Positions 1-9,071 of a stretch of DNA of 64,000 nt are shown here, piece after piece; position 1 is the stretch's first letter; each line of letters begins with the position of its first letter. A program made the translations under genes and the position numbers. The notes under the pieces were generated by a model, which saw nothing but the letters and a program-made list of their open reading frames with translations, ran no database searches and was not told the origin of the DNA. This DNA is from Cerasibacillus terrae (GTDB lineage: Bacteria; Bacillota; Bacilli; Bacillales; Amphibacillaceae), in assembly GCF_008039555.1 (NCBI RefSeq), contig NZ_VDUW01000002.1, positions 62,001 through 126,000 of the forward strand, read 5' to 3'.

Positions 1-360
1 AATAATTATCACCATTCTTCTTCTAACGAAACGACAACAAATTCATTAAGAAATGTAATTGTAGGTTTTGCACTTATTTTCTTTAATCTTATTTTCGTTT
101 TAGGACCTGCTTTAGGCATTTTTGGTGCGCTGATTGGAATTACCTTTGCTCTAGGTGTATCCGTTATCTCACCAGTTATAACACTTTTAAAAATGATATT
201 AGGTACGGGGCATTGGTTTGAATTCTTCTTTTCTTTAATCTTATCCGGTATCGGTATTCTTTTACTACCACTGCTACTTCAATTTATCCAAAACCTTCCT
301 ACACTAATAAAAAGGTATATTGACTGGAATGTCCGTGTTGGAAGAGGTGAAACCAGATGA
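1..360 (+). CDS. DUF1700/HAAS-type membrane protein, 3' part only
   Basis: The reading frame is open from the first base to a TGA at 358-360, so 119 C-terminal residues are visible and the start lies outside the window. A polar Asn/His/Ser/Thr-rich stretch is followed by two or three hydrophobic segments with Gly- and Pro-rich turns, as in the C-terminal membrane part of DUF1700 (HAAS) proteins. The stop overlaps the next start (ATGA at 357-360), which implies translational coupling with a DUF4097 gene, a common partner of this family. The family assignment is an inference from topology and neighbour, because the conserved N-terminal HAAS domain is not in view. Confidence 0.6.
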   Translation, partial: NNYHHSSSNETTTNSLRNVIVGFALIFFNLIFVLGPALGIFGALIGITFALGVSVISPVITLLKMILGTGHWFEFFFSLILSGIGILLLPLLLQFIQNLPTLIKRYIDWNVRVGRGETR

Positions 361-1157
361 GAAGGATAACCCAATTACTAGCCGTTCTCATGATTGTCAT
401 CGGTATTGTTGGTATTTTCATGACAGGGGCAGATTTAATGCAAACAGATACAGAAGGACGGGAAACATTTTCCGGAGAAGAGATTGACCAATTAATTGTA
501 GATAGCAATATAGCGAATATTGAGCTTCATCCATCTGATTCTAAAGATATGGAGGTCGTTTGGGAGGGGAATCTACGGAATCACTCTCATCGTGTTCATC
601 TGCAACAGGATGAATCGACTTTAATGGTAGATGTTGATACAAAAGAACCCTTTTTCCTTAAATTCTTTTCCTTTTTTGACTTTCTAAATAAACTAACCGT
701 AAAAATATATTTACCTGATAAAATCTTTTCCAATATTTCGGTGGAAAATGAAGTAGGTAATACTCTTATTTCATCTGTCCATGCAGATAAGTTCTATGTC
801 AAATCAGATGTATCGAATATTGAAATGACCGATGTCCAAACAGAGGAATTGATTGTTGAATCGGATGTTGGGAATATTCAATTAGATGATGTTACTGGGG
901 TGATTACAGCCAAAAGTGATGTCGGAAATATGACATTAAAACTTATGGAGATTACAAATGATATTCAGCTTACTTCAGATGTTGGGAAAATTTCCGTACA
1001 ACTCTCTCGGATTCCGGATAATGTAAGCTTTCAAGGGTATTCAGATGTGGGGAGTATTCGAATATTTGGAGAGAGCGGAAATTATATCAACCGAAATGCG
1101 GAATATATGGTAGACATGAAAACAGATGTTGGAAAAATCGATGTTTATACGAGATGA
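357..1157 (+). CDS. DUF4097 family beta-strand repeat membrane protein (LiaG-like)
   Basis: This 266-residue protein has one N-terminal membrane helix (about residues 6-26). A long region follows that repeats an S-D-V-G-N/K-I type motif about every 20 residues, six times between about residue 140 and the C terminus. Such regular short beta-strand repeats define DUF4097 (adhesin-like beta-helix) proteins, which include LiaG of the Bacillus cell-envelope stress locus. It overlaps the preceding DUF1700 gene by 4 bases and is followed directly by a terminator, so it ends that operon. A role in envelope sensing is inferred from relatives; no catalytic residues are visible. Confidence 0.8.
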   Translation: MRRITQLLAVLMIVIGIVGIFMTGADLMQTDTEGRETFSGEEIDQLIVDSNIANIELHPSDSKDMEVVWEGNLRNHSHRVHLQQDESTLMVDVDTKEPFFLKFFSFFDFLNKLTVKIYLPDKIFSNISVENEVGNTLISSVHADKFYVKSDVSNIEMTDVQTEELIVESDVGNIQLDDVTGVITAKSDVGNMTLKLMEITNDIQLTSDVGKISVQLSRIPDNVSFQGYSDVGSIRIFGESGNYINRNAEYMVDMKTDVGKIDVYTR

Positions 1158-1163
1158 ATCATT

Positions 1164-1197
1164 AAAAAAGATCGAGTTCTAGGACTCGATCTTTTTT
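1164..1197 (+). terminator. Rho-independent terminator after the DUF4097 gene
   Basis: An A-run, a GATCGAGT/ACTCGATC stem with a short TCTAGG loop and a run of six T form a classic intrinsic terminator. The flanking A and T runs make it usable in both directions, so it may also end the convergent MscS gene. Confidence 0.9.
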
Positions 1198-1226
1198 AAA
1201 CGCTCCATTCCATTGTAAGGTGATAA

Positions 1227-2327
1227 TTAGGATTCTTGCCGCTCTGACAATGTGGATGGGTTTTTATCATCGGATGGCGACTCCATGAATAGGCGTCTGC
1301 TAGGAATAGCGATTTCAATCTCCTCTTCATCCAAAATTTGTAAAATCCGCAAATTAATTTCTTCACGAATACGTAAATACTCGCCCCAATCTGTTGTTTT
1401 CGTGAAGAAGTAAAGGAAGATATCGATTCCATTTTCCTTATATTCATCAACAGAAACGAAGATGGTTTCTGGATGGATTTCTGGATGGCTTTTCAGTAAG
1501 TCCTCTATTCGTTGTACCACTTTTTCTATATTGGTAATCGGATTATCATAGGTGACACGAATCGTGAAAGTAATCTGTCTTTTACCCATCTTACTCCAAT
1601 TGGTAATAGCCTCATTTGCTAAAGTGGCGTTTGGAACCGTAACAACGGCTTGTGCAAAGGTACGTATTTTTGTACTACGAAAAGAAATATCTTCCACCGT
1701 TCCCTCCACACTTGGCGTCATGATCCAATCATTAATGGTGAAAGGTTTTTCCGTAATAATGACAATTCCACCAAATAGATTTGCTAAGGCATCTTTTGCT
1801 GCCAATGAAAAGGCAAGCCCACCTAAACCAAGACCAGCGACAAATCCATCAATTTTATAACCGAATTCTTGTAAAATAACACTGGCACTAATGGCAAGGA
1901 CAATAAATTGTAATGCCCTTGATAAGAGCGGAATTAATATTTCATCAATTTGTATACTTGTTTTCTCATTTATTTTGCGAAATAAAAGGCTGGAATTAGA
2001 TGTTAAGTTAAAGAATCCCCATGTGATTAGTACAATAATGGATGCACTAATAAGTTGGCTGAATGTCTCATTTTTATGGTTTAAATATGGATAATACCTA
2101 ATTGCTACGTATAATCCGATAATGATGAACAACCATTGTAGTGGTTTTTTAAAGGCTTCAAATATATAAGCAAAAAAGTCATTTGGTGCTTTTTTGCTAA
2201 TTCTTAATAAAAAGGAATAAATATATTTGGCAAACAGTTTTCGAAACACGAGAAACAGTAGAAAGATCCCAATTGCAATTCCGAGTTTGATTAAATGTTT
2301 ATTGGATAGGAATGTTTCCCAAGTCAT
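1227..2327 (-). CDS. MscS-family mechanosensitive channel (YhdY-like)
   Basis: The protein has 366 residues. Four hydrophobic segments occupy about residues 15-160. They are followed by the pore-lining and beta-domain signature rich in Gly and Ala (G-L-G-L-G-G-L-A-F-S-L-A-A-K-D) and the N-L-F-G-G motif at the TM3/beta junction. The C-terminal cytoplasmic domain ends in a charged Ser/Glu-rich tail. Such channels open on hypo-osmotic shock to release small solutes. The start has a GGGAGATG ribosome binding site. A sirtuin gene lies 3 kb away; in Bacillus subtilis yhdY sits beside the sirtuin yhdZ, which supports the YhdY-like assignment. Confidence 0.9.
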   Translation of the reverse strand: MTWETFLSNKHLIKLGIAIGIFLLFLVFRKLFAKYIYSFLLRISKKAPNDFFAYIFEAFKKPLQWLFIIIGLYVAIRYYPYLNHKNETFSQLISASIIVLITWGFFNLTSNSSLLFRKINEKTSIQIDEILIPLLSRALQFIVLAISASVILQEFGYKIDGFVAGLGLGGLAFSLAAKDALANLFGGIVIITEKPFTINDWIMTPSVEGTVEDISFRSTKIRTFAQAVVTVPNATLANEAITNWSKMGKRQITFTIRVTYDNPITNIEKVVQRIEDLLKSHPEIHPETIFVSVDEYKENGIDIFLYFFTKTTDWGEYLRIREEINLRILQILDEEEIEIAIPSRRLFMESPSDDKNPSTLSERQES

Positions 2328-2429
2328 TTACACATCTCCCATCTAAAAAAGTCTTATACATAGGATATAATATAGATGGGATTATCGTCCACTGTTTTTT
2401 CATTAAGGTGGATAAAAAATACGAACAAG

Positions 2430-2618
2430 TTATTGATTTATCTTTAAATTTCGTTTCATTCGTATCTTTGATAGACTAGGGAAAATATGTTGTTTCTTCC
2501 TTCTAAAAAAACTCCGTGTCCTTTTTTTGGAAGTTGCCTGATAGTCCCTTACCTCTTTTTTCAATCGTTCCATGCGTTCCTGTGCCAAATCCTTATACAC
2601 ATCATACTCAATATGCAT
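2430..2618 (-). CDS. Small basic hypothetical protein (62 aa)
   Basis: This short reading frame is preceded by a near-perfect ribosome binding site (GAAGGAGG, 8 bases before the ATG), which is why I regard it as real. The product is strongly basic, with an acidic/amphipathic N-terminal helix (about residues 5-30) and a Lys/Arg-rich C-terminal half. It has no membrane segment or Cys motif. I do not recognise the family. A nucleic-acid or membrane-surface role would be guesswork. Confidence 0.6.
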   Translation of the reverse strand: MHIEYDVYKDLAQERMERLKKEVRDYQATSKKRTRSFFRRKKQHIFPSLSKIRMKRNLKINQ

Positions 2619-2826
2619 TGTTTTCCTCCTTCATTTTCCTCACCTTATCATCTTTATGAAGAGATGCAGGAAAAGATTACTACTTTTATCTAAAAGGAAG
2701 TGCAAATAGCAAAAAAGCCCTGCAAGAAAATCCTGACTGATGCCAAGATATCATGGCAAGATACATATTATTTTAGTAAGCTAATGATAAGGATTTATAA
2801 TCGTTAGTAATGAAAGGAACAAACAA

Positions 2827-3012
2827 ATGGGAAAAATATTATTGATTATCAGTATTCTTTCACTTGCGTCATCCATGATTTTATTTACTGCACACTTTAT
2901 TAAACATGGCTTTTCTGGAAGTCTCCATTTTGGAAAACTGCTTAAAATAGCTGCTATTTGTTTTGTTATCTACATTATTTCTTTCGGGAGTTATTTCTTT
3001 GTTATTCTATAG
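2827..3012 (+). CDS. Small two-helix membrane protein (61 aa), unknown function
   Basis: The start has a GAAAGGA ribosome binding site and an intrinsic terminator follows directly. The protein consists of two hydrophobic helices (about residues 3-24 and 40-60) joined by a short loop with His, Lys and Gly. It looks like a monocistronic small membrane protein. I do not recognise a named family. Confidence 0.65.
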   Translation: MGKILLIISILSLASSMILFTAHFIKHGFSGSLHFGKLLKIAAICFVIYIISFGSYFFVIL

Positions 3013-3020
3013 GTATTTGG

Positions 3021-3048
3021 AGAGAATGCAATAGAGCGTTCTCTTTTT
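3021..3048 (+). terminator. Rho-independent terminator after the small membrane protein
   Basis: AGAGAATGC pairs with GCGTTCTCT around a 6-base loop and is followed by seven T. Confidence 0.85.
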
Positions 3049-3132
3049 TTATATGAAACTTTTCAAGAAAAAAATCGTATATGTTAATAGATACTTTAAA
3101 CAAACAAGCTTTTGCAGATAGGGTGGATACGC

Positions 3133-3624
3133 ATGGAGTCAATTTATGAACCAACAAGTAGAATATCAAAACAAGCTATTAAGGTATGGCGTTTAAGTAA
3201 TCTCATTACAGATGTCATAGGAATTATTATCATTGGAGCATTACTTTGGGCAGGAATTTATTTTGATTGGTTCCAGTGGATTATTACTATTCTTTGGATT
3301 TTATTAGGGGTAGCACCGCTTTTCTCTATTTGGTCGGTGTTTTTTGAACCAAGTTTATTATATAAATATTGGCGTTATGGCATGGATGAAGAATATGTTC
3401 GCTTGAAATACGGCATATTCAATCGAAAACATACCGTTATTCCAATGACAAAAATTCAATATGTGTCTGCTGAACAAGGACCGATTTTACGTAAATATGG
3501 ATTATATACCATTGAAATTGGCTCCATGGGGTCGTCACATGAAATACCAGCACTTTCTGAAGAAGAAGCCTTTCTTCTGCGTGATCAAATTGCCCATCAT
3601 GCTAAAATTAAGGAAGTGGAATAA
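3133..3624 (+). CDS. ydbS: PH domain-containing membrane protein, YdbS-like
   Basis: I chose the ATG at 3133 because GGGTGG lies 6-8 bases upstream; an in-frame TTG at 3112 has no such site. The 163-residue product has two adjacent membrane helices (about residues 25-70) followed by one bacterial PH (bPH2, formerly DUF304) domain. It is separated by 2 bases from a three-domain partner, the arrangement of ydbS/ydbT in Bacillus. The function is not firmly known; in B. subtilis the pair has been linked to resistance to peptide antibiotics. Confidence 0.85.
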   Translation: MESIYEPTSRISKQAIKVWRLSNLITDVIGIIIIGALLWAGIYFDWFQWIITILWILLGVAPLFSIWSVFFEPSLLYKYWRYGMDEEYVRLKYGIFNRKHTVIPMTKIQYVSAEQGPILRKYGLYTIEIGSMGSSHEIPALSEEEAFLLRDQIAHHAKIKEVE

Positions 3625-3626
3625 TC

Positions 3627-5174
3627 ATGACAGACACTGAAATGAAACGCTTACATCCGTTAAAAATTCTTGCTTCAATTATTTCTTTCATAAAAGGTAG
3701 CTTTGTTATTATTATTTATTTGTTTTTTATCTCTGATAAGGAATCGACCATTGCCTTTTATGGGAGATGGGCGTTTGCTTTATTTGTAATCATAAGCTTC
3801 ATTCAGATGATTCTTCAGTGGTGGAGCACGAAATACGAATTAAAAACCCGTTCTATTCATATTTCTAAAGGAGTATTTAAAAAGAAAAGCAATAGTATTC
3901 CACTAGAACGGGTTCAAAATGTGCAAACTAGTACACCTTGGTATTTTAAACCATTTTCCGTAACATCTTTAACACTTGTAACAAGTGCAACAGATGAGGA
4001 TGCTTCTGTGAAATTAGAAGCAGTGAAAAAAGAAGAAGCAGAGAAAATAGAAAACCAAGTACTAACCCTTCGGAAAGAATCGGCCCAAGTGAAAATAGGA
4101 GATGCATGTCCCATTCATGAGCAAGCATTGGAAAAACAATCACGTATTCTATCAGGAGATATGTCAGATGCGTATATGCAGTTAGAAACAAGTGAAAGGA
4201 CGGTTCATTTTCGCCCTTCACGGAAGGATTTATTGAAGGCATCCTTTCTATCACTTAGTTTCCTAGCATTGATTCCAATTATCGCAACGATTATTAATAA
4301 TGCAGAAGATATCTTTAATTGGAAAATGGATGTAGAAGAAGTATATGTGTTTATTGCTGATTCATGGATCTTGATTGGTACGGTTATTATTTTGTTTCTT
4401 GTTATTGCTGTTGGTTTCGGGATCACTCGTACATTCCTAAAATATGGAAAGTACGAAATAGCTTCAGATCACGAAAGAATCTATATTAAGCGTGGGACAT
4501 TGAGTGAACAGTCTTTTTCTATTCGTAAAGAAAATGTGCAAGGAATTCAACTAAACCAAAACCCATTTAAAAAGTTGTTAAAACTGACGGAAGTAAAACT
4601 GGTTAGTGCGGTTAATGATGATGATGACGGAGAAGAAATTAATACATTATATCCATTTCTTCCGACAAATCGTGCGTTTGGTTTGATTGAGGAATTATTA
4701 CCAGGTTTCCAAGTAGAGAATCGAATGAATAAACTACCAAAGCAAGCATTATATGTTAAATTGCTACGCTTTCCGTTTGTTTGGCTTATTATTACTGGGA
4801 TTCTTTTTTGGTGGAAACCAGTCATCTTTGGATGGAGTTCAACATGGATTTATGTAGTTATTATTTTATTAATTTCGACATATGCGATGCGCGCGTTACG
4901 TTTTAAAAATTCCCGTTATCTCATAAATGATGGATTCATCCAACTTAAAGTTGGTGGGCTATGGTCCGAAACCTTTATTACGAAGCGGAAAAAGGTGATT
5001 GAGATAGAAGTAGAGCAATCTTTCCTACAGCGGAAATTCGGTGTAGCAACAATCAAAACGGTTAACCGCACAAATCCAGTTCATCATGAGGAAATGCAAG
5101 ACATTCCAGTGGATGCAAGTAATGAATTTATTCATTGGTATCATGAACGGAGTAAGGAGATTACTACAGAGTAG
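3627..5174 (+). CDS. ydbT: PH domain-containing membrane protein, YdbT-like
   Basis: This 515-residue protein contains three bPH2 modules. Each follows or sits between pairs of hydrophobic helices (helix pairs near residues 10-65, 205-275 and 385-425). Each module contains the recurring strand pattern ending in V-x-x-I-x-V/L-x-Q. It begins 2 bases after the YdbS-like gene and must be cotranscribed with it. The two proteins probably form a membrane complex. No enzyme motif is visible. Confidence 0.87.
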   Translation: MTDTEMKRLHPLKILASIISFIKGSFVIIIYLFFISDKESTIAFYGRWAFALFVIISFIQMILQWWSTKYELKTRSIHISKGVFKKKSNSIPLERVQNVQTSTPWYFKPFSVTSLTLVTSATDEDASVKLEAVKKEEAEKIENQVLTLRKESAQVKIGDACPIHEQALEKQSRILSGDMSDAYMQLETSERTVHFRPSRKDLLKASFLSLSFLALIPIIATIINNAEDIFNWKMDVEEVYVFIADSWILIGTVIILFLVIAVGFGITRTFLKYGKYEIASDHERIYIKRGTLSEQSFSIRKENVQGIQLNQNPFKKLLKLTEVKLVSAVNDDDDGEEINTLYPFLPTNRAFGLIEELLPGFQVENRMNKLPKQALYVKLLRFPFVWLIITGILFWWKPVIFGWSSTWIYVVIILLISTYAMRALRFKNSRYLINDGFIQLKVGGLWSETFITKRKKVIEIEVEQSFLQRKFGVATIKTVNRTNPVHHEEMQDIPVDASNEFIHWYHERSKEITTE

Positions 5175-5199
5175 GCTGGGACATAACCCCAGTAAATGT

Positions 5200-5252
5200 A
5201 AAAAGAAGTTCAGTAGTCCATCTTAAGATGGAATCACTGAGCTTCTTTTTAT
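5200..5252 (+). terminator. Long hairpin terminator between ydbT and the sirtuin gene
   Basis: AAAAAGAAG and CTTCTTTTT enclose two inner stems (TCAGT/ACTGA and TCCATCTT/AAGATGGA). The flanking A and T runs allow bidirectional use by the convergent genes. Confidence 0.85.
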
Positions 5253-5261
5253 TTTAAACTG

Positions 5262-5990
5262 TTAGAGTAATTCATTCCACTCTGTTAATGTCTGTTTAAT
5301 GGATTTGTCTTGGATAATATAGTTTGCGATAGAATCTAATGGGGTTTGGTCGTGGTTAACGATGATCAATTTCGCGTTATTTTCTTTTGCAAGCATGGGA
5401 AACATATTGGCAGGGCTTACGGTTAGTGATGAGCCTAGTACAATAAATAAATCGGCATCATTTGTTTCCTTTTCTGCTCTTATAAATGCTTCTTCAGGCA
5501 ATGCTTCGCCGAAAAGGACGATTCCAGGACGGATGGTACCATTACATTTATCACAATGGTTTTTTCCACTAAAGAAAAGATCGGCATCATATTCTTTGCT
5601 ACATGTATGGCAATGAAAAGAGCGAAATGTTCCATGTAGTTCCATCACATTTCTATTACCTGCATCATGATGAAAACCATCGACATTTTGCGTAATGATT
5701 CCATGAATCAGACCACGCTTTTCCCATTCAGCTAAAATAAAGTGCCCGTCATGGGGTTGGTATTTTTTTAACTCTTGTAATCGGTAGCGATAGAAGTCAA
5801 TAAATTCATCTCTATTATGTTCTAAGGCATGGACATTTGCTAGTTCATTCGGGTTGAATTTTTCCCAAAGCCCATCCTTTGCTGAGCGAAAATCTGGTAA
5901 GCCACTTTCTGTTGACATTCCCGCACCAGTGAAAATAATTGTCCGTTTAGATGATTGAATTAAATGTGCGATATCATTCATTCTATTCAC
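5262..5990 (-). CDS. cobB: NAD-dependent protein deacylase, sirtuin (Sir2/CobB family)
   Basis: The protein removes acyl groups from lysine side chains using NAD. It has 242 residues, the usual size for a small bacterial sirtuin. The NAD-binding motif G-A-G-M-S-T-E-S-G-L-P-D-F-R is at about residues 22-35. The T-Q-N-V-D-G motif and the catalytic His in E-L-H-G follow, then two C-x-x-C pairs that bind structural zinc. The ribosome binding site AAGGGGTG precedes the ATG. Its tail faces gdhA with a terminator between them, so it is probably transcribed alone. Confidence 0.94.
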   Translation of the reverse strand: MNRMNDIAHLIQSSKRTIIFTGAGMSTESGLPDFRSAKDGLWEKFNPNELANVHALEHNRDEFIDFYRYRLQELKKYQPHDGHFILAEWEKRGLIHGIITQNVDGFHHDAGNRNVMELHGTFRSFHCHTCSKEYDADLFFSGKNHCDKCNGTIRPGIVLFGEALPEEAFIRAEKETNDADLFIVLGSSLTVSPANMFPMLAKENNAKLIIVNHDQTPLDSIANYIIQDKSIKQTLTEWNELL

Positions 5991-6040
5991 CCCTTATCAT
6001 ATCTATGGTACATGAACAACTGTTAAATTTCTAAGAAAAG

Positions 6041-6085
6041 AAAAACCTTATCTAAACTCGCTGTTAACGAGTGATAAGGTTTTTT
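6041..6085. terminator. Terminator downstream of gdhA
   Basis: AAAAACCTTATC pairs with GATAAGGTTTTTT, with an inner ACTCG/CGAGT stem. It lies just past the gdhA stop and upstream of the sirtuin start on the same strand, so it mainly ends gdhA transcription. Confidence 0.85.
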
Positions 6086-6087
6086 AC

Positions 6088-7479
6088 TTAAACAACACCT
6101 AAATCAATCATGGTATCGGCCACTTTTGTGAAACCGGCAATATTTGCACCTACAATTAAATTTCCTGGTTTATGGTATTTTTTAGCGGAATCAACACAGT
6201 TTCGATAGATATCTTTCATAATTTCCTGTAATTTTTCATCGACCTGTTCAAATGACCAAGCAATACGGGAACTGTTTTGCCCCATTTCTAAAGCAGATAC
6301 TGCAACTCCACCAGCATTAACCGCTTTAGCTGGTGCAAACGCGACATCATGATAAAGAAATACAGAGACAGCAGCTGTTGTAGATGGCATATTTGCTCCT
6401 TCTGCAACAAGCATAACTTCATTTTCAACTAGTTCCTTAGCTTCTTCTTCATCAATTTCATTTTGTGTTGCACATGGCATAGCAATATTACAAGGAACTT
6501 TCCAAATATGGGAACAGTTTTCTTCATAAATAGCATGTGGATGGTATTCCACATAATCCTGTATTCTTCGTTTCTCAATTTCTTTTAATTGTTTCACTGT
6601 CTGTAAATCAATGCCGTTTTCGTCATAAATATAACCATTAGAGTCACTGCAAGCGACAACAGTGGCACCCATCTCCATTGCTTTTTCCATGGTGTGGATG
6701 GATACATTACCAGAACCAGAGACAACCATTGTTTTATCTTGGAATGTTTCTCCCATATCTTTTAACATTTCATTCACAAAATAAATAGCACCGTATCCTG
6801 TCGCTTCTTTTCGGCCAATACTACCACCATAGTGGAGTCCTTTTCCGGTCAAAACTCCTGCTTCATATCTTCCACGAAGCTTTTTGTACTGTCCAAATAG
6901 ATAACCAATTTCTTTCGCTCCAACACCGATATCCCCTGCAGGTACATCCGTATCTGGACCAATATATTTATGAAGTTCTGTCATAAAGCTTTGACAAAAT
7001 CGCATAATTTCTGCATCTGATTTGCCCTTTGGATTAAAATCAGAACCACCTTTACCACCGCCAATAGGCTGGTTGGTTAGGGCGTTTTTAAATGTTTGTT
7101 CAAATCCTAGGAACTTAACAATGCTTGAATTCACAGATGGATGAAAGCGTAGCCCGCCTTTATATGGCCCGAGCGCACTATTAAATTGGACTCGAAACCC
7201 TCGATTAACTTGGACAGTACCTTTGTCATCCATCCACGGAATACTGAATGTTATAAGTCGTTCAGGCTCAACAAGTCGTTCTAAAATGTTGAATTTCATA
7301 TAATCTGTATTTCTCATAAGGACTGGTCGAATAGATACAAATAAATCTCTGACAGCTTGGTGAAATTCCTTTTCATATGGATCACGACTAATCATATGTT
7401 GAAAGACACGGTCCATATATTTATTCACTTGTTCTTCCACTTTTTGCATTGACAATTTTGACTTCTTTGTCACCGTCAT
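6088..7479 (-). CDS. gdhA: NADP-specific glutamate dehydrogenase
   Basis: The enzyme interconverts 2-oxoglutarate plus ammonium and glutamate with NADP(H). At 463 residues it matches the small hexameric GdhA type. It shows the substrate-binding K of P-Y-K-G-G-L-R-F, the catalytic Lys in G-G-G-K-G-G-S-D, and the D-V-P-A-G-D-I-G-V motif. The Rossmann loop is G-S-G-N-V. The ribosome binding site AAGGAAGGTGG precedes the ATG. A LysR gene related to gltC is transcribed divergently from a 224-base intergenic region, so this gene is the likely target of that regulator. Confidence 0.96.
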   Translation of the reverse strand: MTVTKKSKLSMQKVEEQVNKYMDRVFQHMISRDPYEKEFHQAVRDLFVSIRPVLMRNTDYMKFNILERLVEPERLITFSIPWMDDKGTVQVNRGFRVQFNSALGPYKGGLRFHPSVNSSIVKFLGFEQTFKNALTNQPIGGGKGGSDFNPKGKSDAEIMRFCQSFMTELHKYIGPDTDVPAGDIGVGAKEIGYLFGQYKKLRGRYEAGVLTGKGLHYGGSIGRKEATGYGAIYFVNEMLKDMGETFQDKTMVVSGSGNVSIHTMEKAMEMGATVVACSDSNGYIYDENGIDLQTVKQLKEIEKRRIQDYVEYHPHAIYEENCSHIWKVPCNIAMPCATQNEIDEEEAKELVENEVMLVAEGANMPSTTAAVSVFLYHDVAFAPAKAVNAGGVAVSALEMGQNSSRIAWSFEQVDEKLQEIMKDIYRNCVDSAKKYHKPGNLIVGANIAGFTKVADTMIDLGVV

Positions 7480-7601
7480 CGTCCACCTTCCTTTAAAGCG
7501 ATTTATAAAACACTGGCACTGCTATTTCTGGCAGTTAACATGTATATTCATGAACATAACTATGATCATTTATTCACAAATTAATGAGTGAGATACTGAT
7601 A

Positions 7602-7641
7602 ATTTCGTATATATCTATTTTATCGAAATTGATCTATCGAA
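7602..7641. promoter_or_regulatory. Candidate LysR operator between gdhA and the gltC-like gene
   Basis: The divergent intergenic region holds an inverted repeat ATTTCG (7602-7607) / CGAAAT (7624-7629). It also holds a direct repeat of TATCGAA at 7621-7627 and 7635-7641, spaced 14 bases. LysR proteins usually bind such dyads between divergent genes. Assignment to this regulator is inference. Confidence 0.4.
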
Positions 7642-7703
7642 TCAATATAAAAAATAGATATAATTAATGCCGATATGAGATAATGAGAAAAGGAGTGAGG
7701 AAA

Positions 7704-8624
7704 ATGGAATTACGTCAATTGAAATATTTTATTGAAGTCGCTAAACGTGAACATGTGACAGAAGCAGCAGACGCATTACATGTTGCACAGTCTGCCGTTA
7801 GTAGACAAATTTTTAAATTAGAAGAAGAATTAGGGGTTCACTTGTTTATCCGAGAGGGAAGAAATGTGAAATTGACCCAAGTTGGGCATGTCTTTTTAAA
7901 ACATATCGAGCGTGCGATGCATGCGTTTGATTATGCTGAGCAAGTGGTTAAAGAACAGATGGATCCAGAGCGTGGGGTAGTGCATGTCGGCTTTACAAGT
8001 AGTTTAGCATCACTTATTTTACCTACCGTGATATCAGCCTTTCGAAAGAAATATCCACATGTGACATTTCGCCTGTATCAAGCCTCCCATTATGAGTTGG
8101 AAAAGCGAATTATCCAGGGTGAAATGAACATTGCTTTACTTGGGCCAGTTCCAACGAAAAACGAGCGAATTAAAGGAACGATTTTATTTCATGAAAAAAT
8201 CATTGCCTTGGTACCGTATACACATCGACTTGCTCAAGAAGAATCAATCACATTGGATCAATTAAGAAATGATCCGTTTGTCCTTTTTCCAAAAGGGTAT
8301 ATTTTACGAGATATGGTTACTAATGCCTGTAAACAACTTGGCTTTCAACCAGAAGTATCTTTTGAAGGGCAAGATATTGGAACGATCAAGGGATTGGTGT
8401 CAGCTGGCTTAGGTGTCACACTGATTCCAGAAATAACGTTGGTTAATCAGATGCCAAAAAGTTTTTCAAAGGTGGATATTAGAAAACCGCATGTCCAACG
8501 TACAGTAGGAATGATCACTCCTACAGAAAGGGGTTTATTACCAGCTGAAGAATTATTTTATGAGTTTGCGAAGAAATTCTTTGGTAGATTAGAAAGATTT
8601 CAGCATCAAAATTTGTCCATATAG
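7704..8624 (+). CDS. LysR family transcriptional regulator, GltC-like
   Basis: I placed the start at 7704, where AAAGGAGTGAGG gives a good ribosome binding site and the family-typical opening M-E-L-R-Q-L-K-Y-F begins. The 306-residue protein has a winged HTH in residues 1-60 (A-x-x-L-H-V-A-Q-S-A-V-S-R-Q-I). A two-lobed periplasmic-binding-protein-like effector domain occupies about residues 90-295. GltC of Bacillus activates glutamate synthase genes in response to 2-oxoglutarate and glutamate. Here the divergent neighbour is glutamate dehydrogenase, so control of gdhA is the simplest inference. Confidence 0.85.
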   Translation: MELRQLKYFIEVAKREHVTEAADALHVAQSAVSRQIFKLEEELGVHLFIREGRNVKLTQVGHVFLKHIERAMHAFDYAEQVVKEQMDPERGVVHVGFTSSLASLILPTVISAFRKKYPHVTFRLYQASHYELEKRIIQGEMNIALLGPVPTKNERIKGTILFHEKIIALVPYTHRLAQEESITLDQLRNDPFVLFPKGYILRDMVTNACKQLGFQPEVSFEGQDIGTIKGLVSAGLGVTLIPEITLVNQMPKSFSKVDIRKPHVQRTVGMITPTERGLLPAEELFYEFAKKFFGRLERFQHQNLSI

Positions 8625-8742
8625 AAAAGTAAGAATGCTAGAAATGTGTGCTACTTGTATTAATGCTAAAAATGATGGATAATTTTAATCGTTGCGTCTA
8701 TAAAACTAGTTGTAATATTTTATGATTTATGTTACGCTTAAT

Positions 8743-8789
8743 ACTCAATATATAGATGAAAAACAGGTTGTAAATACCATATATAGTGT
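8743..8789 (+). promoter_or_regulatory. Tandem NrdR-box-like sites upstream of the RNR operon
   Basis: Two 16-base sites at 8743-8758 and 8774-8789 start 31 bases apart. The second reads ATACCATATATAGTGT and matches the NrdR-box consensus (acaCwATATAtwGtgt) at 14 of 16 positions; the first matches at about 12. Tandem boxes about three helical turns apart near class I reductase promoters are the normal NrdR arrangement. The first box overlaps an AT-rich stretch that could be the -10 region. Confidence 0.75.
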
Positions 8790-9071
8790 TTTTCGTCTAT
8801 TAAAAAGAAAATAAAAAATGAAAGATAATGAGTGGGAAAAGTAGGAATGGTAGAGGAATAGCTGAAAACAAATATACCATTTTACATACTTTTTTACAAA
8901 CTATACTGTCTTATTTTCATAAAGACGTTTCACTTCTTAGAAAGAGAGACAAAGAAGAGACTCCTTTTTAACTAAGAGTGGGCGTTTTTTGATGTGAAAA
9001 TAGTTGATAGTTATTTTTAGATAAATATTATGTAACAAATAGTAAATAAATTTCTCAAGGAGGATCTGTTC
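8790..9071 (+). other. Long 5' leader of the RNR operon
   Basis: About 280 bases separate the NrdR-like boxes from the nrdE start. The stretch contains no open gene and no riboswitch signature I recognise (no B12 box, no T-box). It includes purine-rich segments and a weak hairpin with a T6 run near 8950-8990. It ends in a strong AAGGAGG ribosome binding site at 9057-9063. Confidence 0.4.

Noticed and set aside
8790..9071. Cobalamin riboswitch or T-box in the RNR leader
   Set aside because: No B12 box, T-box sequence or convincing terminator/antiterminator pair could be seen.
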